NCBI GenBank assembly: GCA_964007475.1 | Contig: OZ023273.1 | Location: forward strand, 50,593,525-50,657,524 | Reading direction: 5' to 3' | DNA: 64,000 bases | From: Hybos culiciformis | Taxonomy: Eukaryota > Arthropoda > Insecta > Diptera > Hybotidae | Part shown: positions 22,438 to 33,294 of the stretch, one piece after another | Layout: the number at the start of each line of letters is the position of its first letter | Numbering within the stretch: position 1 is the stretch's first letter | Position numbers and translations under genes: made by a program | The notes under the pieces: model-generated | The model's database searches: none | What the model saw: the letters and a program-made list of their open reading frames with translations, nothing else | What the model was told of the DNA's origin: nothing

Positions 22438-23280
22438 TAGAGTGTCCAGTTCGGGTACCCGGGTACCCGAGTACCCGATGTTTTAGGTTATTTTATCGAG
22501 TACTCAAATACCCGGGTAATCGGTTCGAGTACCGAGTACTTAAAAATAAAATAAAATTCAAATATAGTTAAAGCTTTTAGAGGTTTATAAAGTGATTGGA
22601 ATCAATAGATTGAAGAGATTACAAAAAACGTTATCGGTCTCTTCTGAGCGGGTTTTTATTTCCAAATGTTTATTGGGTACTGACTCAGAGCTGAATAAAT
22701 TTAAGTATTTTTGTACTGAATACAATATAATTACCAGTATACTGGTACTGGAAAAATACTGCAATATTTTTTTCTCACAATATACTGGTACTGCAGAAAA
22801 TTTAAGTACCAGTATACTGGTACTGAAAAAATACTGCAATATTTTCTCACAATATACTGCTACTGCAGAAAATTTAAGTACCAGTATACTGGTACTGCAA
22901 AAATACTGCAATATTTTTCTACAATGTATTGGTACTGCAAAAAATTTCAGTACCAGTATATATAGTATATTGGTACTGAAATTTTTTTCCAGTACCAGTA
23001 CATTATAGAAAATAATACAGAATTTTTGCAGTAACAGTATACTGGTACTTATATTGCAAAATACTTAAATTTAGTTAGTTTTGGCGTACTGAAACGTTAA
23101 ATACATAAGGTGTGTTGAAATATTATTTCTTAAAAAACAATAAAAATTAATAAATTTAAAAAAATATATATTTTTTGGGTGTTTCACTCCAAAAAAAATA
23201 CTACCCGGGTTACCCGGGTAGTTGGTAAATTGATACTCGACTACCCGGGTAATTGAAAATCGGGTAATTTGGACACTCTA
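22438..23280. mobile_element. hAT-type element, 843 bp, 8-bp target duplication
   Basis: Ends TAGAGTGTCC and GGACACTCTA (YARNG type), flanked by perfect TATGGAGC (22430-22437 and 23281-23288). Subterminal regions repeat GGGTACCCGGGTACCC-like words and ACTACCCGGGTA. A second palindromic array is nested at about 22690-23076. No transposase. Confidence 0.9.
22690..23076. mobile_element. Palindromic word array (GTACCAGTATACTGGTACTG) nested in the hAT element
   Basis: Outer inverted pair AAATTTAAGTATTTT (left) and AAAATACTTAAATTT (right). Between them AGTACCAGTATACTGGTACT recurs about five times with AAAATACTGCAATATTTT spacers. Open frames on both strands here are products of the repeat. Confidence 0.75.
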
Positions 23281-23495
23281 TATGGAGCAGAATTTCCCAC
23301 ATAAATAAAATATTTTGACATAAATATTTTTTCAATTTTTAGTTTTAGATAATTTATTTTTTTTTCATGATTCCAGGTTAATTTACGAACTTTTTCAATT
23401 TGTATATTTTTTTTATTTTAATCAAACTTTTTTAATTTTCCTGTAAACTTTGTTAATAAATCCTATATTTGTTTGGATTAAAAATTACTCTAATT

Positions 23496-24053
23496 CAACG
23501 GTTCCCAAACTTTTGAAATATTTGTACCCCTTGATAATGATTTGAATCTTTACGTACCCCTAAAAAAGAGTGCATACAGGTTATAACAAACGGAATAAAA
23601 AATTTTAACGCACGTTGTAATTAGATACGTCTCGCTTTGTTAGCACCAAAATTGATCCAGCATCATTGTTTCAAAATCACTGCGAGTTTTCATGTTATTT
23701 CTCAAGTCAATGGGTTCATCTTTTGCGTTATCATTGTCAGTGTCAAGAATCTTGTCTAATGAAATTGTGAAGGCGTTTCTAATCCAATTATCGACATTAA
23801 AAGTTGGAGGAATGATACCATCAACATTTTTTTTGAAGATTTCGTTATGAGTTTTAATATACTTATTTAAAATATACACAATTATACACAATTCACAAAA
23901 TTTTGGAAAGAAAATTAGATTTTGAAAAATTGTGTAAGCCGTAAAAAGGATATACATACATATATTTTTTTCAATACAAACAGTTCCACGTACCTCTCAG
24001 AATTGGTTAACGTACCCCCAAGGGGTCCATGGACCCCAGGTTGGGAATCTCTG
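23496..24053. mobile_element. Internally deleted hAT element, 8-bp target duplication
   Basis: Ends CAACGGTTCCCAAAC and (inward from the right) CAGAGATTCCCAACC, flanked by perfect CTCTAATT (23488-23495 and 24054-24061). It keeps a transposase fragment (23640-23957, minus). Confidence 0.92.
23640..23957 (-). pseudogene. hAT transposase fragment
   Basis: The minus-strand frame contains a segment DEPIDLRNNMKTRSDFE, then MLDQFWC. This matches the conserved stretch before the hAT dimerisation domain in SCAND3/ZBED-like transposases (E-L-I-D-L-xN-D ... FW). The first third has no support and the frame lacks both catalytic core and dimerisation domain, so it is a deletion remnant within 23496-24053. 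Confidence 0.6.
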
Positions 24054-24061
24054 CTCTAATT

Positions 24062-24956
24062 GATTAATTATTTTTTGCTCACCGACATAAAACATAAAAA
24101 GGTTATTGATTCTTAAGAGGTAATCCAGTTATCCAGAAATAAATAATAAGTGAAAAATAGTCTTTATAGCTACTCTACAATTTACTTATTTAATGTTTAA
24201 TATGAAATTTAATATGAAGTAATTAAAGTGAAATATAAATAATTAAATTTTTGAATGAGATATATATTTTAATATTGGTGGCGTATTTTGAAAGGAAACT
24301 TATTTATCTATGTTTATTACTTTCAAAATTTAATTTATAATTTTACTAGACAAGATAGAAGCAAACGCGGTGTCTAAATATCTGGGTCAATACGACAATA
24401 TGCAATTAATTAATTTAGTAATTATAATTAAAATATTAATAATATTGAACAGACTGCTATATAATAAAATAGTTGACATTTATATACAACATATACAACA
24501 TCAAAAATACGGTAGTAGAGTAGAATTTATTGATTTCATCAAGTACGAACTTCCTCTAAAATTTGTAATTTCTTTTTTACTAAACAGTTTTTTCTAAATA
24601 TTACACAATATTAACATCTATTAGTTAAATTCCGATAAAATGTGGTCTATCAAGAAGACTGAACGTCGAAATACCCATACCAGAGGTCTTCAGAACACTT
24701 CGAGGGGGAAGCTAAATATTAAATTTTGAAATATGTTTACCGGTGGACCGATTCGGCTGAAATTTTGAAATCAAGTGGCCTAGAGATCCAAGACGTCAAA
24801 ATTCGGCTCGCGGGAGGTACTCCAGAGATATCTGAAATAAAGGAATAATTTCAAAATATTTATAATAAACTTTGTTTATTGATTTTACAATAAAAATATA
24901 TAAGGAATATGAAATAAAAAAAAAAAAAGTGAATATATAAATATACTAAATAAAAA
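24062..24956. other. No gene; decayed repeat DNA
   Basis: 24660-24840 has a less AT-rich block (GGTGGACCGATTCGGCTGAA) of the kind found near Helitron 5' ends, but no TC/CTRR pair could be fixed. A 75-codon frame at 24370-24597 has no motif. Confidence 0.45.
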
Positions 24957-25047
24957 ACACACAAAGCAGTCATAGGAACTGCCGAAAAAGTTTTTAAAAA
25001 AAAAGTTTTACTTAAAAGTTTTAAACTTTGAAATAACATTGCCTACA
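24957..25047 (+). repeat. Solo arm of foldback MITE family A
   Basis: ACACAAAGCAGTCATAGGAA and the following CTGCCGAAA, TTTTAAACTTTGAAATAACA match the left arm at 8347. No second arm is present nearby. Confidence 0.75.
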
Positions 25048-25586
25048 AATGATCTTTAACTTCGTAAAAGAATTAAGAGACATAGACTCAAAAATAACAT
25101 TGTACATATTTTCAATTAAAATAACTATTTTTCAATATAAAAAGCTCTTCCTCAATCATTGGAAACTAAAATATTAATCCCAACTTTTACAGAGAATAAT
25201 ATACCAAAATGTACAGTTCATCATGTGTAAGATGTAGAATCCAAGTATCTTTAAAATACATTGAATATACATTGAATATACATTTAATATCAGAATCACT
25301 TCTCCCTTTCGCGGCACAGTCCGGATTCGGAGATCCCTGAAATGGGGAGATTCCTGAAATGCAAGAATAATTTCGAAATATTTATACCTAAATGTTATCA
25401 ATAAGTTTACAATATCTACAATAACATAAGTATGAAATAAAGAAATTAGAGAATAAAATAAAAGTTAATTAATTAGAAAAATTTGATTAAATTAAATTTA
25501 TTATTCTAGAAATTTATTTCAGTTTTGTGAAATAATTCTATCTGCTAAGTACGCTATAAATATCGATTGACGGACTAATATAATTG

Positions 25587-27314
25587 ATGGCTTATATTTT
25601 AGAATATTTTTATTTTATTATAATTTGGATTTTTTTTGTTTGTTCGAAATATTTTGGATTAATTAAATTCACGTTTCAGCTGAATGAATTTAAAATAAGT
25701 CCATATAAAAAAATTACAATCAATTTAATTAAATGTGTCCATCTTACAATGTTTTTATTTATTTTAATCCCATTTTCTTACTCTTATTTAATTCCAACAC
25801 TTAAAATAATTTGCTCCACAACTCAAATTAGTCTCGCAATTATATATTTTCACAGTATAATATTTATTTTTATTTCGTTATTAATTTTAATCTATTCATT
25901 TGTAATTGATACCAAACTCACCAAATTATTTAAAAGATTTTTTAAATTTTATAAAATCTTAGTTAATTTCCAAGATCTATTTGACAGTGAAATTTTTGTG
26001 TTAGTTGTTCTAAAATTTTTAATTTTAATTATTAAAATTAACGATTTGGCTAGACAAATAATTTATTTTTATTTTATAATAAAAAGTAAGGGTCTAAAAC
26101 ATTTTAAATCCGTTTTTATTTTTCTAAGCCATTTCACTAACTTATTCACCCCATTTCCATCTTTTTGTATCTTTTTATGCATAGGGCATGCAATTCAAAT
26201 AATTTCTTATAATTTCGATAAGATATTTATTTCTAAAAAAGATTGGGATAGAAAAAGCATTAAGAAAATAATGATTTTATCCAAAAATTCTTATAGAATA
26301 TTTAATAAATTTAAATTAATTTACCAGTTAATAATTATATGCTTAATTTTTGAAAATGGAATAAGTCTATTTCGTGAATTTTATACTTTTTTCGTAATTT
26401 TTGACTTAGAAACTTTTTACACTGTATTAATAGTTTGGATTGAATTATTTTTGATTTTATATTCTTTTGATTTCCCAATATCGAAATATACACTTTTAAA
26501 ATCTTCAATAAATTTGCACGCCTGGAAGATTTGTGAAAATGAGTCTTTTGACAGAGAGGTAAATTTATATGCTAAATAAAAATAGTTATAAATTTTTTTT
26601 AAAGCTTAAAGCCTATGGCACAGGCAGGGGATGGATTTACACATTTGCCGCCTTAAGGCACTATTAAAAAAATATCGGGAAAAACACATTATAAAAATAC
26701 ATTTAAGTTCAACATGACATAAAAATTAGTTTGAGGAGATTTTGAGCTCTTAGCCTTAACCGATTCTAAAAAGTTTTATACTATTTTAAAGTATGAAATT
26801 TTTTTTTATTAAATTTTGCCGCCCTAGGCTCGAGCCTAGTGTGCCTATTCGTAAATCCATCACTGGGTACAGGAGAAAAATATACTCAGTTAAAGATACA
26901 ATTTTCCTACAGGACCCTAAACATTTTTATTTGAGAATGCAAATTAAGTAAAATATCAATCAAGTTTTTTTTTCCATGATGCATTAATAAGTACAGTTTT
27001 TTCAAACATACAAATTTTTCGTTACGCTTGTTCTTTGTTCATTGAAAATTGATATCTAAAATATTTTTTTTAATTAATATTTTAGTTATATACGTCATCA
27101 AATCATATGATTTTATTTTTAGTTCGAACAATGTTTACGTCAGTTTAAAATCGTACGCTGCGATTCAACGACATTTGGTTTGTTTGAAGTCAACAAAAAA
27201 TTCATTATAAGTTTCAGTGCTTCAATTATTTGTAATGCTTTAACAATTATTCAACTTCATCTTGTACTTCAGGAAAATGGGATACAACAGGAACTCTTAT
27301 ATATAAAATATTAA
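25587..27314 (+). CDS. Insect gustatory-receptor-like seven-helix protein, two exons
   Basis: Exon 1, 25587-26558, starts ATGGCTTATATTTTAG and is open for 324 codons. The donor GAG|gtaaat at 26559 and acceptor ttttag before 27123 give a phase-0 intron; exon 2, 27123-27314, adds 63 residues. Total is 387 residues, typical for insect gustatory receptors. Hydrophobic helices are seen near residues 5-25, 45-70, 85-110, 135-150, 180-210, 260-290 and in exon 2. The last exon has GLFEVNKKFIISF followed by NALTIIQLHL, a diverged form of the C-terminal TYhhhhhQF signature. A phase-0 intron just before this exon is a known ancestral feature of the receptor superfamily. Expected role: ligand-gated cation channel subunit in taste neurons; the ligand is unknown. 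The intron holds a hAT MITE. TATAAATA at 25555 lies only about 30 bp upstream of the start. Confidence 0.88.
26559..27122 (+). other. Phase-0 intron of the receptor gene
   Basis: Begins gtaaat and ends ttttattttttag. It is long because of the hAT MITE 26625-26865. Read-through without splicing would stop after six codons (VNLYAK). Confidence 0.85.
26625..26865. mobile_element. hAT MITE, 241 bp, inside the receptor intron
   Basis: Ends CAGGGGATGGATTTAC and GTAAATCCATCACTG, flanked by GGCACAGG (26617-26624) and GGTACAGG (26866-26873), one mismatch. GCCGCC words near both ends. Confidence 0.9.
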
Positions 27315-28010
27315 TTCAAATAACACAGTTAGTATTTTATGAATACAACGTAATTAAATATATTTTCTTTAAATCGAATTATTGATGACATACACACTGA
27401 AAAGAATGATAGCTGCGCAACTATACAACCCGTGCTTATTATACAGGTCGAACTTGTGGATGTATAGTAGCATCTGCACCAGGCCTACCTAGATTATCAA
27501 CATCTTTTGGTACAGCTACACTCTTTCCTTTTATTTTTTATTTTTATGCAACTTAAGATTAATTTTTTTTGAATTGTTTTACTATAAATATATCATTGAT
27601 CCAATGATTATTAAATGACTTGTTTTATTTAATTCTAAAAATATCGTTAACAAACGATATTAAAAATTTGCTTTGGTGAAACAAACCAATCAAAATCACA
27701 AAACCAAACAGTCTGCACAAATTTGCTTTGGTAAAAGCAAAGGAATCTAAAATAACTTGACTCAACCAACACTTAACTTTACTCCAGAAATTATAAGGGG
27801 AAAATACAATTAGGAACATGGACATCCACCTGATAAAATCTACTGGATAGATGGTGTTACCGATGTAGCCATTACAAAAAACATTATAAATGATTAGTTA
27901 TTAGAGTATACACTTTAAGTATATAACTGGTCATCAACATTTTTTTTTGTAAATAATTTTGGTCTTTTAATATATTTTTTTATTATATTTTAGGAAGCCA
28001 AAATCATAAG
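27315..28010. other. No gene seen downstream of the receptor
   Basis: AT-rich. A 66-codon minus-strand frame at 27625-27825 overlaps an internal duplication (CAAATTTGCTTTGGTRAAA at 27665 and 27718) and has no motif. Confidence 0.5.
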
Positions 28011-28080
28011 GACAATATGGTTTAGTGGCTAGAACATCAGACTATAAGAGTGAAGGTGTCAGGTTCGATTCCCCCCAAAG
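28011..28080 (+). repeat. tRNA-like head (A box and B box), probable SINE
   Basis: A box TGGTTTAGTGG at 28018-28028 and perfect B box GGTTCGATTCC at 28062-28072 with tRNA-like spacing. The acceptor stem and most of the T stem do not pair, so a working tRNA gene is unlikely. The T-rich tail that follows fits a decayed tRNA-derived SINE. Confidence 0.6.
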
Positions 28081-28269
28081 AATACAGTTTTTTTTTTAAT
28101 TTTTTGATTTTTTTTTAAAATAACAATAGGTTTAAGAAATTTGTTTCATTTTTTATTTGTAGGATATGTAATTTTTTTGCTTGTAATATTGGGCTCTATA
28201 TATAGATACATATATTTGAAATTAAAAAAGTCTGAAAGTGCCAGGCAGCAGCAAAGTAGGATAATTATG

Positions 28270-28690
28270 CAGTCCTGCCAAAAATTTTTAGTCTGGTAAT
28301 CTTTATTTCACAGGAGCTACCTATTTTGAATTTTTTTTTTGCATATTTTGAGCCGGAAAAACTCTAACCGTAGCTTTCTACCCAAAATTTTTGGTCAGCT
28401 AATCTTTATTTCACCGGAGCTACGTATTTTGAAAAAAAAAAAAAATTATTTGGCATATTTTGAACCGGGAAGACTCTAAAAGTAGCTCCCTACCCAAAAT
28501 TTTTGGTCAGGAAATATTTATTTCACCAGAGCTACCTATTTTGAATGAAATTTATTTTTTCATATTTTGAGCCGGGAAGACTCACAGTAGCTTCCTACCC
28601 AAAATTTTTGGCTAGGTAATCTTTATTTCACTGGAGCTACCAATTTTGAAAGAAATTTTTTTTTACATATTTTGAGCAGTGAAGATTTTC
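28270..28690 (+). repeat. Satellite array, unit about 105-110 bp, four copies
   Basis: Each unit contains ATCTTTATTTCACCGGAGCT, ACCTATTTTGAA, a T-run, CATATTTTGAGCCGGRAAGA and CTCCCTACCCAAAATTTTTG. It is the reverse complement of the array at 46840-48085. Family A foldback sequence starts about 40 bp after the last unit. Confidence 0.85.
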
Positions 28691-28729
28691 TTAAACCTAT
28701 TATTATGTTAAAAAAAATTAAAAAAAAAA

Positions 28730-28790
28730 ACACCAAGCAGTCATAGGAACTGCCGAAAGAAGTTTATACTTAAAGCTTTAAACTACACTC
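28730..28790 (+). repeat. Solo arm of foldback MITE family A next to the satellite
   Basis: CACCAAGCAGTCATAGGAAC, then TGCCGAAAGAAGTTTATACT, matches the arms at 8347 and 48104. No right arm follows. Confidence 0.8.
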
Positions 28791-28974
28791 TAGAAAATCG
28801 ATAGTTTTGGTCGTAATTTTACGTCGATTATAATGGTAATTTTTGATGTAATATACCCTCGTTATTTAAGATTCAACTGATAACGGCGTAAAAAAAACAT
28901 AAATCACAAAAAAGAGTACAATTGTACAAGTTGTGTATTTTTTACATTAAAAATAAGGGTAAATTTATTAGTCT

Positions 28975-29570
28975 TTGTTTAAAAATTTAATCTTTTTGTA
29001 TAAATTTACCCTTGTTGGCTTAAAAATATGCACTGCTTGGTTTAAAATTAAAATGTTTGACTTAAAAATATAAGCTCCTTGGTGTAAGCTTGCACTCCTT
29101 GGTTTAATTATCTGAACTCCCTGTTGTAAACTTACATCCTGTGGCTTAATAATATGTGCTCTGATATAAATTTACATTGTATGGTTTAAAAATCCACACG
29201 CCGTTTTATAAGCATACACTTTGTTGCTTAACATTGTACACTCTTGGTCTAAATTTACACCTGTCGTTCAATAGTGAAAACACTCTGGTGTAAACTCAAA
29301 CTCTGTGGTTTAATGTTGTTGTACTCTATGCCGTAAACTTAAAATCTATGGTTTAATGATTACATCCTCCAGTGTAACCCTAAACTCTACACTCCCGGTG
29401 GAAACTTAAGTTCTGAGGTTTAATAAAGTGCACTGTCTGGTGTAAACTTAAACTTTATTATTTAATGCATATACATGTTTGGTTGTAAACTTAAACTTTA
29501 TGATTTATTGTGTATATTCCAGGTATAAACTTAAAAATCTGTGATTTAAAAAAGTACGTCAGAGTTGTAT
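28975..29570. repeat. Degenerate word array (GTTTAA / TTAAAC, about 40-bp spacing)
   Basis: About fifteen degenerate copies of a phrase of the form CTCTGGTGTAAACTTAAACT followed by CTRTGGTTTAATG. Spacing is irregular and copies are diverged. No gene. Confidence 0.55.
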
Positions 29571-30140
29571 GTTTAGGTAGCGCCGCGTAAAAATCGACCA
29601 CGTGTGTACTTAAAAAGTGACAAGTCTTTTTTGTTTATTAATATTAATAATAAGTTTTTGAGACGCGTTGGTGCAGTTTTTAAAAATAAGTAAATTTATT
29701 AAAAATAAAAAATCTTATATTCGAACTTAAAAAAACAGCTCTTTAGTAATGAGTTCAAAATTATTAATTTAGTATAATTTATAAAAATTATAAAAAAAGA
29801 AATTATAAAAAATTTCGAATTTAAATTATTTACAAAAAAAAATAATAATAATAAAAAAAATTGAATTTCGTTTTTTTTACAAAAAAAAAAAAATAAATAA
29901 AATAATACAAAATTTTGAATTAATTCTGGGTATTTTAATTATTCACAAAAAAAAAATAAAATAAAAATAATAAAAAATTTTGAGTTTCACTTTATTTACA
30001 AAATAAAATCATAAAATATTTTGAATTTCAAAAAATAAAAAATAAAAAAATTATTTGAAGCAAATAATTAAGTGTATTGCTTGAAGTAAATAATTAAACA
30101 AATTTAACTATTTTCTACCTACTTCAAATAATTCACTATA
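29571..30140. other. A/T-run-rich DNA, no gene
   Basis: Repeated short A-runs with TAAAAATAAT and TTTGAATTTC words up to the start of the zinc-finger frame. Confidence 0.5.
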
Positions 30141-31056
30141 ATGTTTCAGTGCCCCAATTGCGACTTTATTGCCAACACAATTGCAAAATATAATATCCAT
30201 TTGTATGAGCACAGAGGGAAAAAAAATGCCCATTTTGATTGTTTAGTGCCAATTGTAAGAAAAGATTTGTGAAGTATAGTAATTTTCGTATTCATTTCTT
30301 CAGAAGCCATTCGTCATCAAAACCAAAACAGGTAAGTATTATTAATTCTGGGTATTTTAATTGTAGCGTACCTAATTGTACTTTCAAAACAATCTTTTTC
30401 AATACACTCATTTCTCATTTAATAAAACATATTTCCCCTAAACATAAAATCCTGTGTCCTGTAGAACATTGTTTTAAAGTTTTTTCAAACAAATCTTCTT
30501 TTACATCACACATTTTCAGGACCCACCGTTCACCCCAATCAACTCTTAATTTTAAGGGCTCAAAAAAATGTACAATTGTAGCAAATAAAAATACCGAGGA
30601 GATTCATTTGCCAAATAATTCTAACCGTTCACCCCAATCAACAATTTTATGGGCACAAAAAAAAGTACAATCGTAGCAAATAAAAATACCGAGGACATTC
30701 ATTTGTCAAATAATTCTGAGATGATTATTGAAAATGATAATGCATCATTTAAAAACAATTTCGAAACACTGTTTACAAAACTGAAGTTTTGTTACAGGGT
30801 TTCAGATGTAGGCCTACAATTTCTCTACGACGAATTTTATGGAATTATAAATATGGCTAACTCAAAGCAGCAAGAATTAATTAAAAAAAAGGGTTATCGA
30901 TTGGTGAAAGCGATCTTTCTATGCAAAGAATCTGATCGGAATTTGATTGACTTTACGACCATGATCAGTAACAACCTCGACGGGATTTTGTCAGTTGTTA
31001 CAGCTCGGCCAACCTACTCATTCACTGTCCTCAGTGAATACTTTCTTTCTCAGTGA
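30141..31056 (+). pseudogene. C2H2 zinc-finger protein, two frame breaks
   Basis: Starts ATGTTTCAGTGCCCC. Four fingers are visible: CPNC...HLYEH; CLVPxC...HFFRSH; CSVPNC...HLIKH; CPVEHC...HIFRTH, all with a 12-residue Cys-His gap. A one-base loss at about 30250-30256 (CCAATTGT) breaks finger 2. After finger 4, a tandem duplication of about 95 bp (CGTTCACCCCAATCAAC at 30527 and 30626) carries a second frame change near 30650-30670. The last frame contains NNFETLFTKLKFCYRV and LQFLYDEFYGI, a segment I associate with multicopy, probably transposon-linked zinc-finger proteins of animals. DNA binding is likely for an intact member. The host role is unknown. Confidence 0.7.
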
Positions 31057-31540
31057 ACATTTCTAATATATTCACAACACTCAATATTTTTACTTACATC
31101 TCACATGAATATCGTACAATTTACATATTCAAATACACAACTTTTTTTTAACTTCAAATCTTTTCTTGCCTTTTGATCATAACATTCAGTTTCATAGAAC
31201 TTATTTAGATGAACTGATATGATTGAAACAAAAGGTATAAAATTATGCTTGCCTTGCAACCATAACATCGTAAATGTCTGGTTCAAGGTATACTAAAATT
31301 CTTCTCTTCAATATGACTCAATATTAAACTAAACAAAACGTATTTCTCTTACTTTTCCATCTGATCTCTTGTCTTCTTACTTGCCTTGCAACTACAAAAT
31401 AAAAAAAAAATGAAATTTCAAATAATAACTTCCGTTTTCCTTTATTTTTCCCATTAATTTTTCAAATTAAACTTGATTAAATTTATTGGTTTTTTCTTTT
31501 TCTCTATTCTTCAGCACTATTATCATCTGATACATCACTT
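31057..31540. other. Probable remnant downstream of the retroelement gag, no clear gene
   Basis: Minus-strand frames here (for example 31101-31286) have no motif that I can name. GGTTGCAAGGCAAG occurs twice on the minus strand (31262 and 31394), a weak direct repeat. Confidence 0.4.
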
Positions 31541-31621
31541 TCATTTATTTACTTTAATTTTTGGATGATATTCATTATCTGAAAATTTATTAAATCCCAA
31601 CACATCTTTGACATTCATAAC

Positions 31622-32455
31622 CAGGGTTGCCACTTTACTGTAATTACAGCAGATCTACTGCATTTCATCTGCTTTTACTACGTCACTGTAAAGAGACGAA
31701 ATCTACTGCAAAAGTCCATTTTAGAATTTTTATTACTTTTTTTGCAGCAAATTTTATACAACGGCAATAAAATGTCAACATTTCATTATTATTAGCTGGT
31801 TAATCACAAAAAAATATTTTTATACTGCTGTGATATCTGTCTATTGGTAATGGTAGTTTTTTATTGTTAAGAACAATACAATTTTTAAAGTTTTTCTTAT
31901 CAAGTCAAGTACAGTACAAGTTATCATTGTTTTACAGTACAAGTTATCACTGTTTTAATTATTAAAGAATTGAAAAGATATGGTGCAGATAAATATGAAC
32001 CGCCAGATGAATTGATAAAATATTTTCATTTATATAAATTTGTCGATGGAAAATATAAAAAAATATTAATATAATAATAGAATACAAAATATTATATACT
32101 ATAAATTGTGAATATTTTAAAATTTATATAATACAAAATATATTATATAAAGTAAAATATATATAATGTAAAATATATGTATATAAAATAAAATATATAT
32201 GTATACTATAAAATATATGAAGTATGTACAATATAAAAAATATGTATTACAAAAAAAATTAAAATTTTTTTTTAAATTTGTTTTTAAATTTGCTTTATCT
32301 ATTGAGTTTTATTAGTTAAAAAGAACCCTGAGAGTCATCATACAAAAAAAATCGTGAACATTTTTCATTTTTAATATCTACTGCAATTTCACTCGATTTA
32401 CTACGTTTTTTTCAGAAATCTACTGCATTTAGATAACACAGAAGTGGCAACCCTG
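31622..32455. mobile_element. hAT MITE, 834 bp, perfect 8-bp target duplication
   Basis: Ends CAGGGTTGCCACTT and AAGTGGCAACCCTG, flanked by perfect TTCATAAC (31614-31621 and 32456-32463). It carries a 38-codon plus-strand frame at 31958-32074 of coding appearance (GADKYEPPDELIKYFHLYKF) that I cannot assign. Confidence 0.95.
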
Positions 32456-32954
32456 TTCATAACCTGATCATTATTGCAATTTCTAGCAAAATGTCCTTCC
32501 TTCCGACAACGAAAACAAAATATAATTTTTTTCCGGCATTTATTCGCTAAATGGCCAACATCATTACAAACAAAACATTTTCTATTTTCAACCAGAACCG
32601 TATTCTCTTTTTCTAATTTATTTTTATGCAATGAATTTTCGAAGTATGTATTAGATTTGAAATTTTGATATGGTGAAAATCGATTTGAATTATAACTAGC
32701 AAGAGGCTTTGATTTATTATTTCCAAAATCTTCTGTATTATCAAGTTTATTTCGATTTCTGCTCTGATTTTCTATATCTTCAATTTTTTTCATTTGTTTC
32801 AGCAGTTCATGAAAATCTTTACAGTTACTTGCTAAAAGAACACTTTTCATATTTTCGTTCGTCAATCCCGAAATTATGTAACGCATGATTGATTCATCTG
32901 GTAAAATTATTTGTCGACATAATCCTACTATTTCATAAAAATATGTCTCTATAC

Positions 32955-33294
32955 CAGGGGTGGGGAACCTTTTTAGATATAAAGGCCGCATTGACTATGC
33001 ACATTTCCCAAGAAAGCCGCACATAGTAGTTTTATTGCTGAATATAAGTAGGTATGATTAGATTCTTAGCTATACTTTTTATTTTAATATGTATATATTT
33101 GCATAATAAAGAAATACAAGCACAATAAAAAGTATTTTGTGAAAAAAGATAAATAAGAAGTATATTGTTTAACTTTAATGAAGTTTAATACCAAGAAAGC
33201 TGCATTTTACCCTTTTTTGAACCGGAGCATAAGGCCGCCTTTTATACTCCAAGAGGCCGCATGCGGCCTTAAGGCCTCAGGTTCCCCACCCCTG
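32955..33294. mobile_element. hAT MITE, 340 bp
   Basis: Ends CAGGGGTGGGGAACCT and AGGTTCCCCACCCCTG, a perfect 16-bp inverted pair. Interior AAGGCCGC/GCGGCCTT words. Flanks CTCTATAC and CCCTACAC are similar but not identical, and the right one is offset by a few bases. Confidence 0.85.

Noticed and set aside
22585..23008. Overlapping 108- and 138-codon frames on opposite strands with STSILVLK repeats
   Set aside because: Palindromic word array read in both directions.
24370..24597. 75-codon plus-strand frame
   Set aside because: No motif, typical length for chance frames in this composition, no splice context.
25555..25562. TATAAATA as promoter of the receptor gene
   Set aside because: Only about 30 bp before the start codon, which would leave almost no leader; such strings are frequent here.
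28011..28080. Functional tRNA gene
   Set aside because: A and B boxes are good, but the acceptor stem and T stem do not pair.
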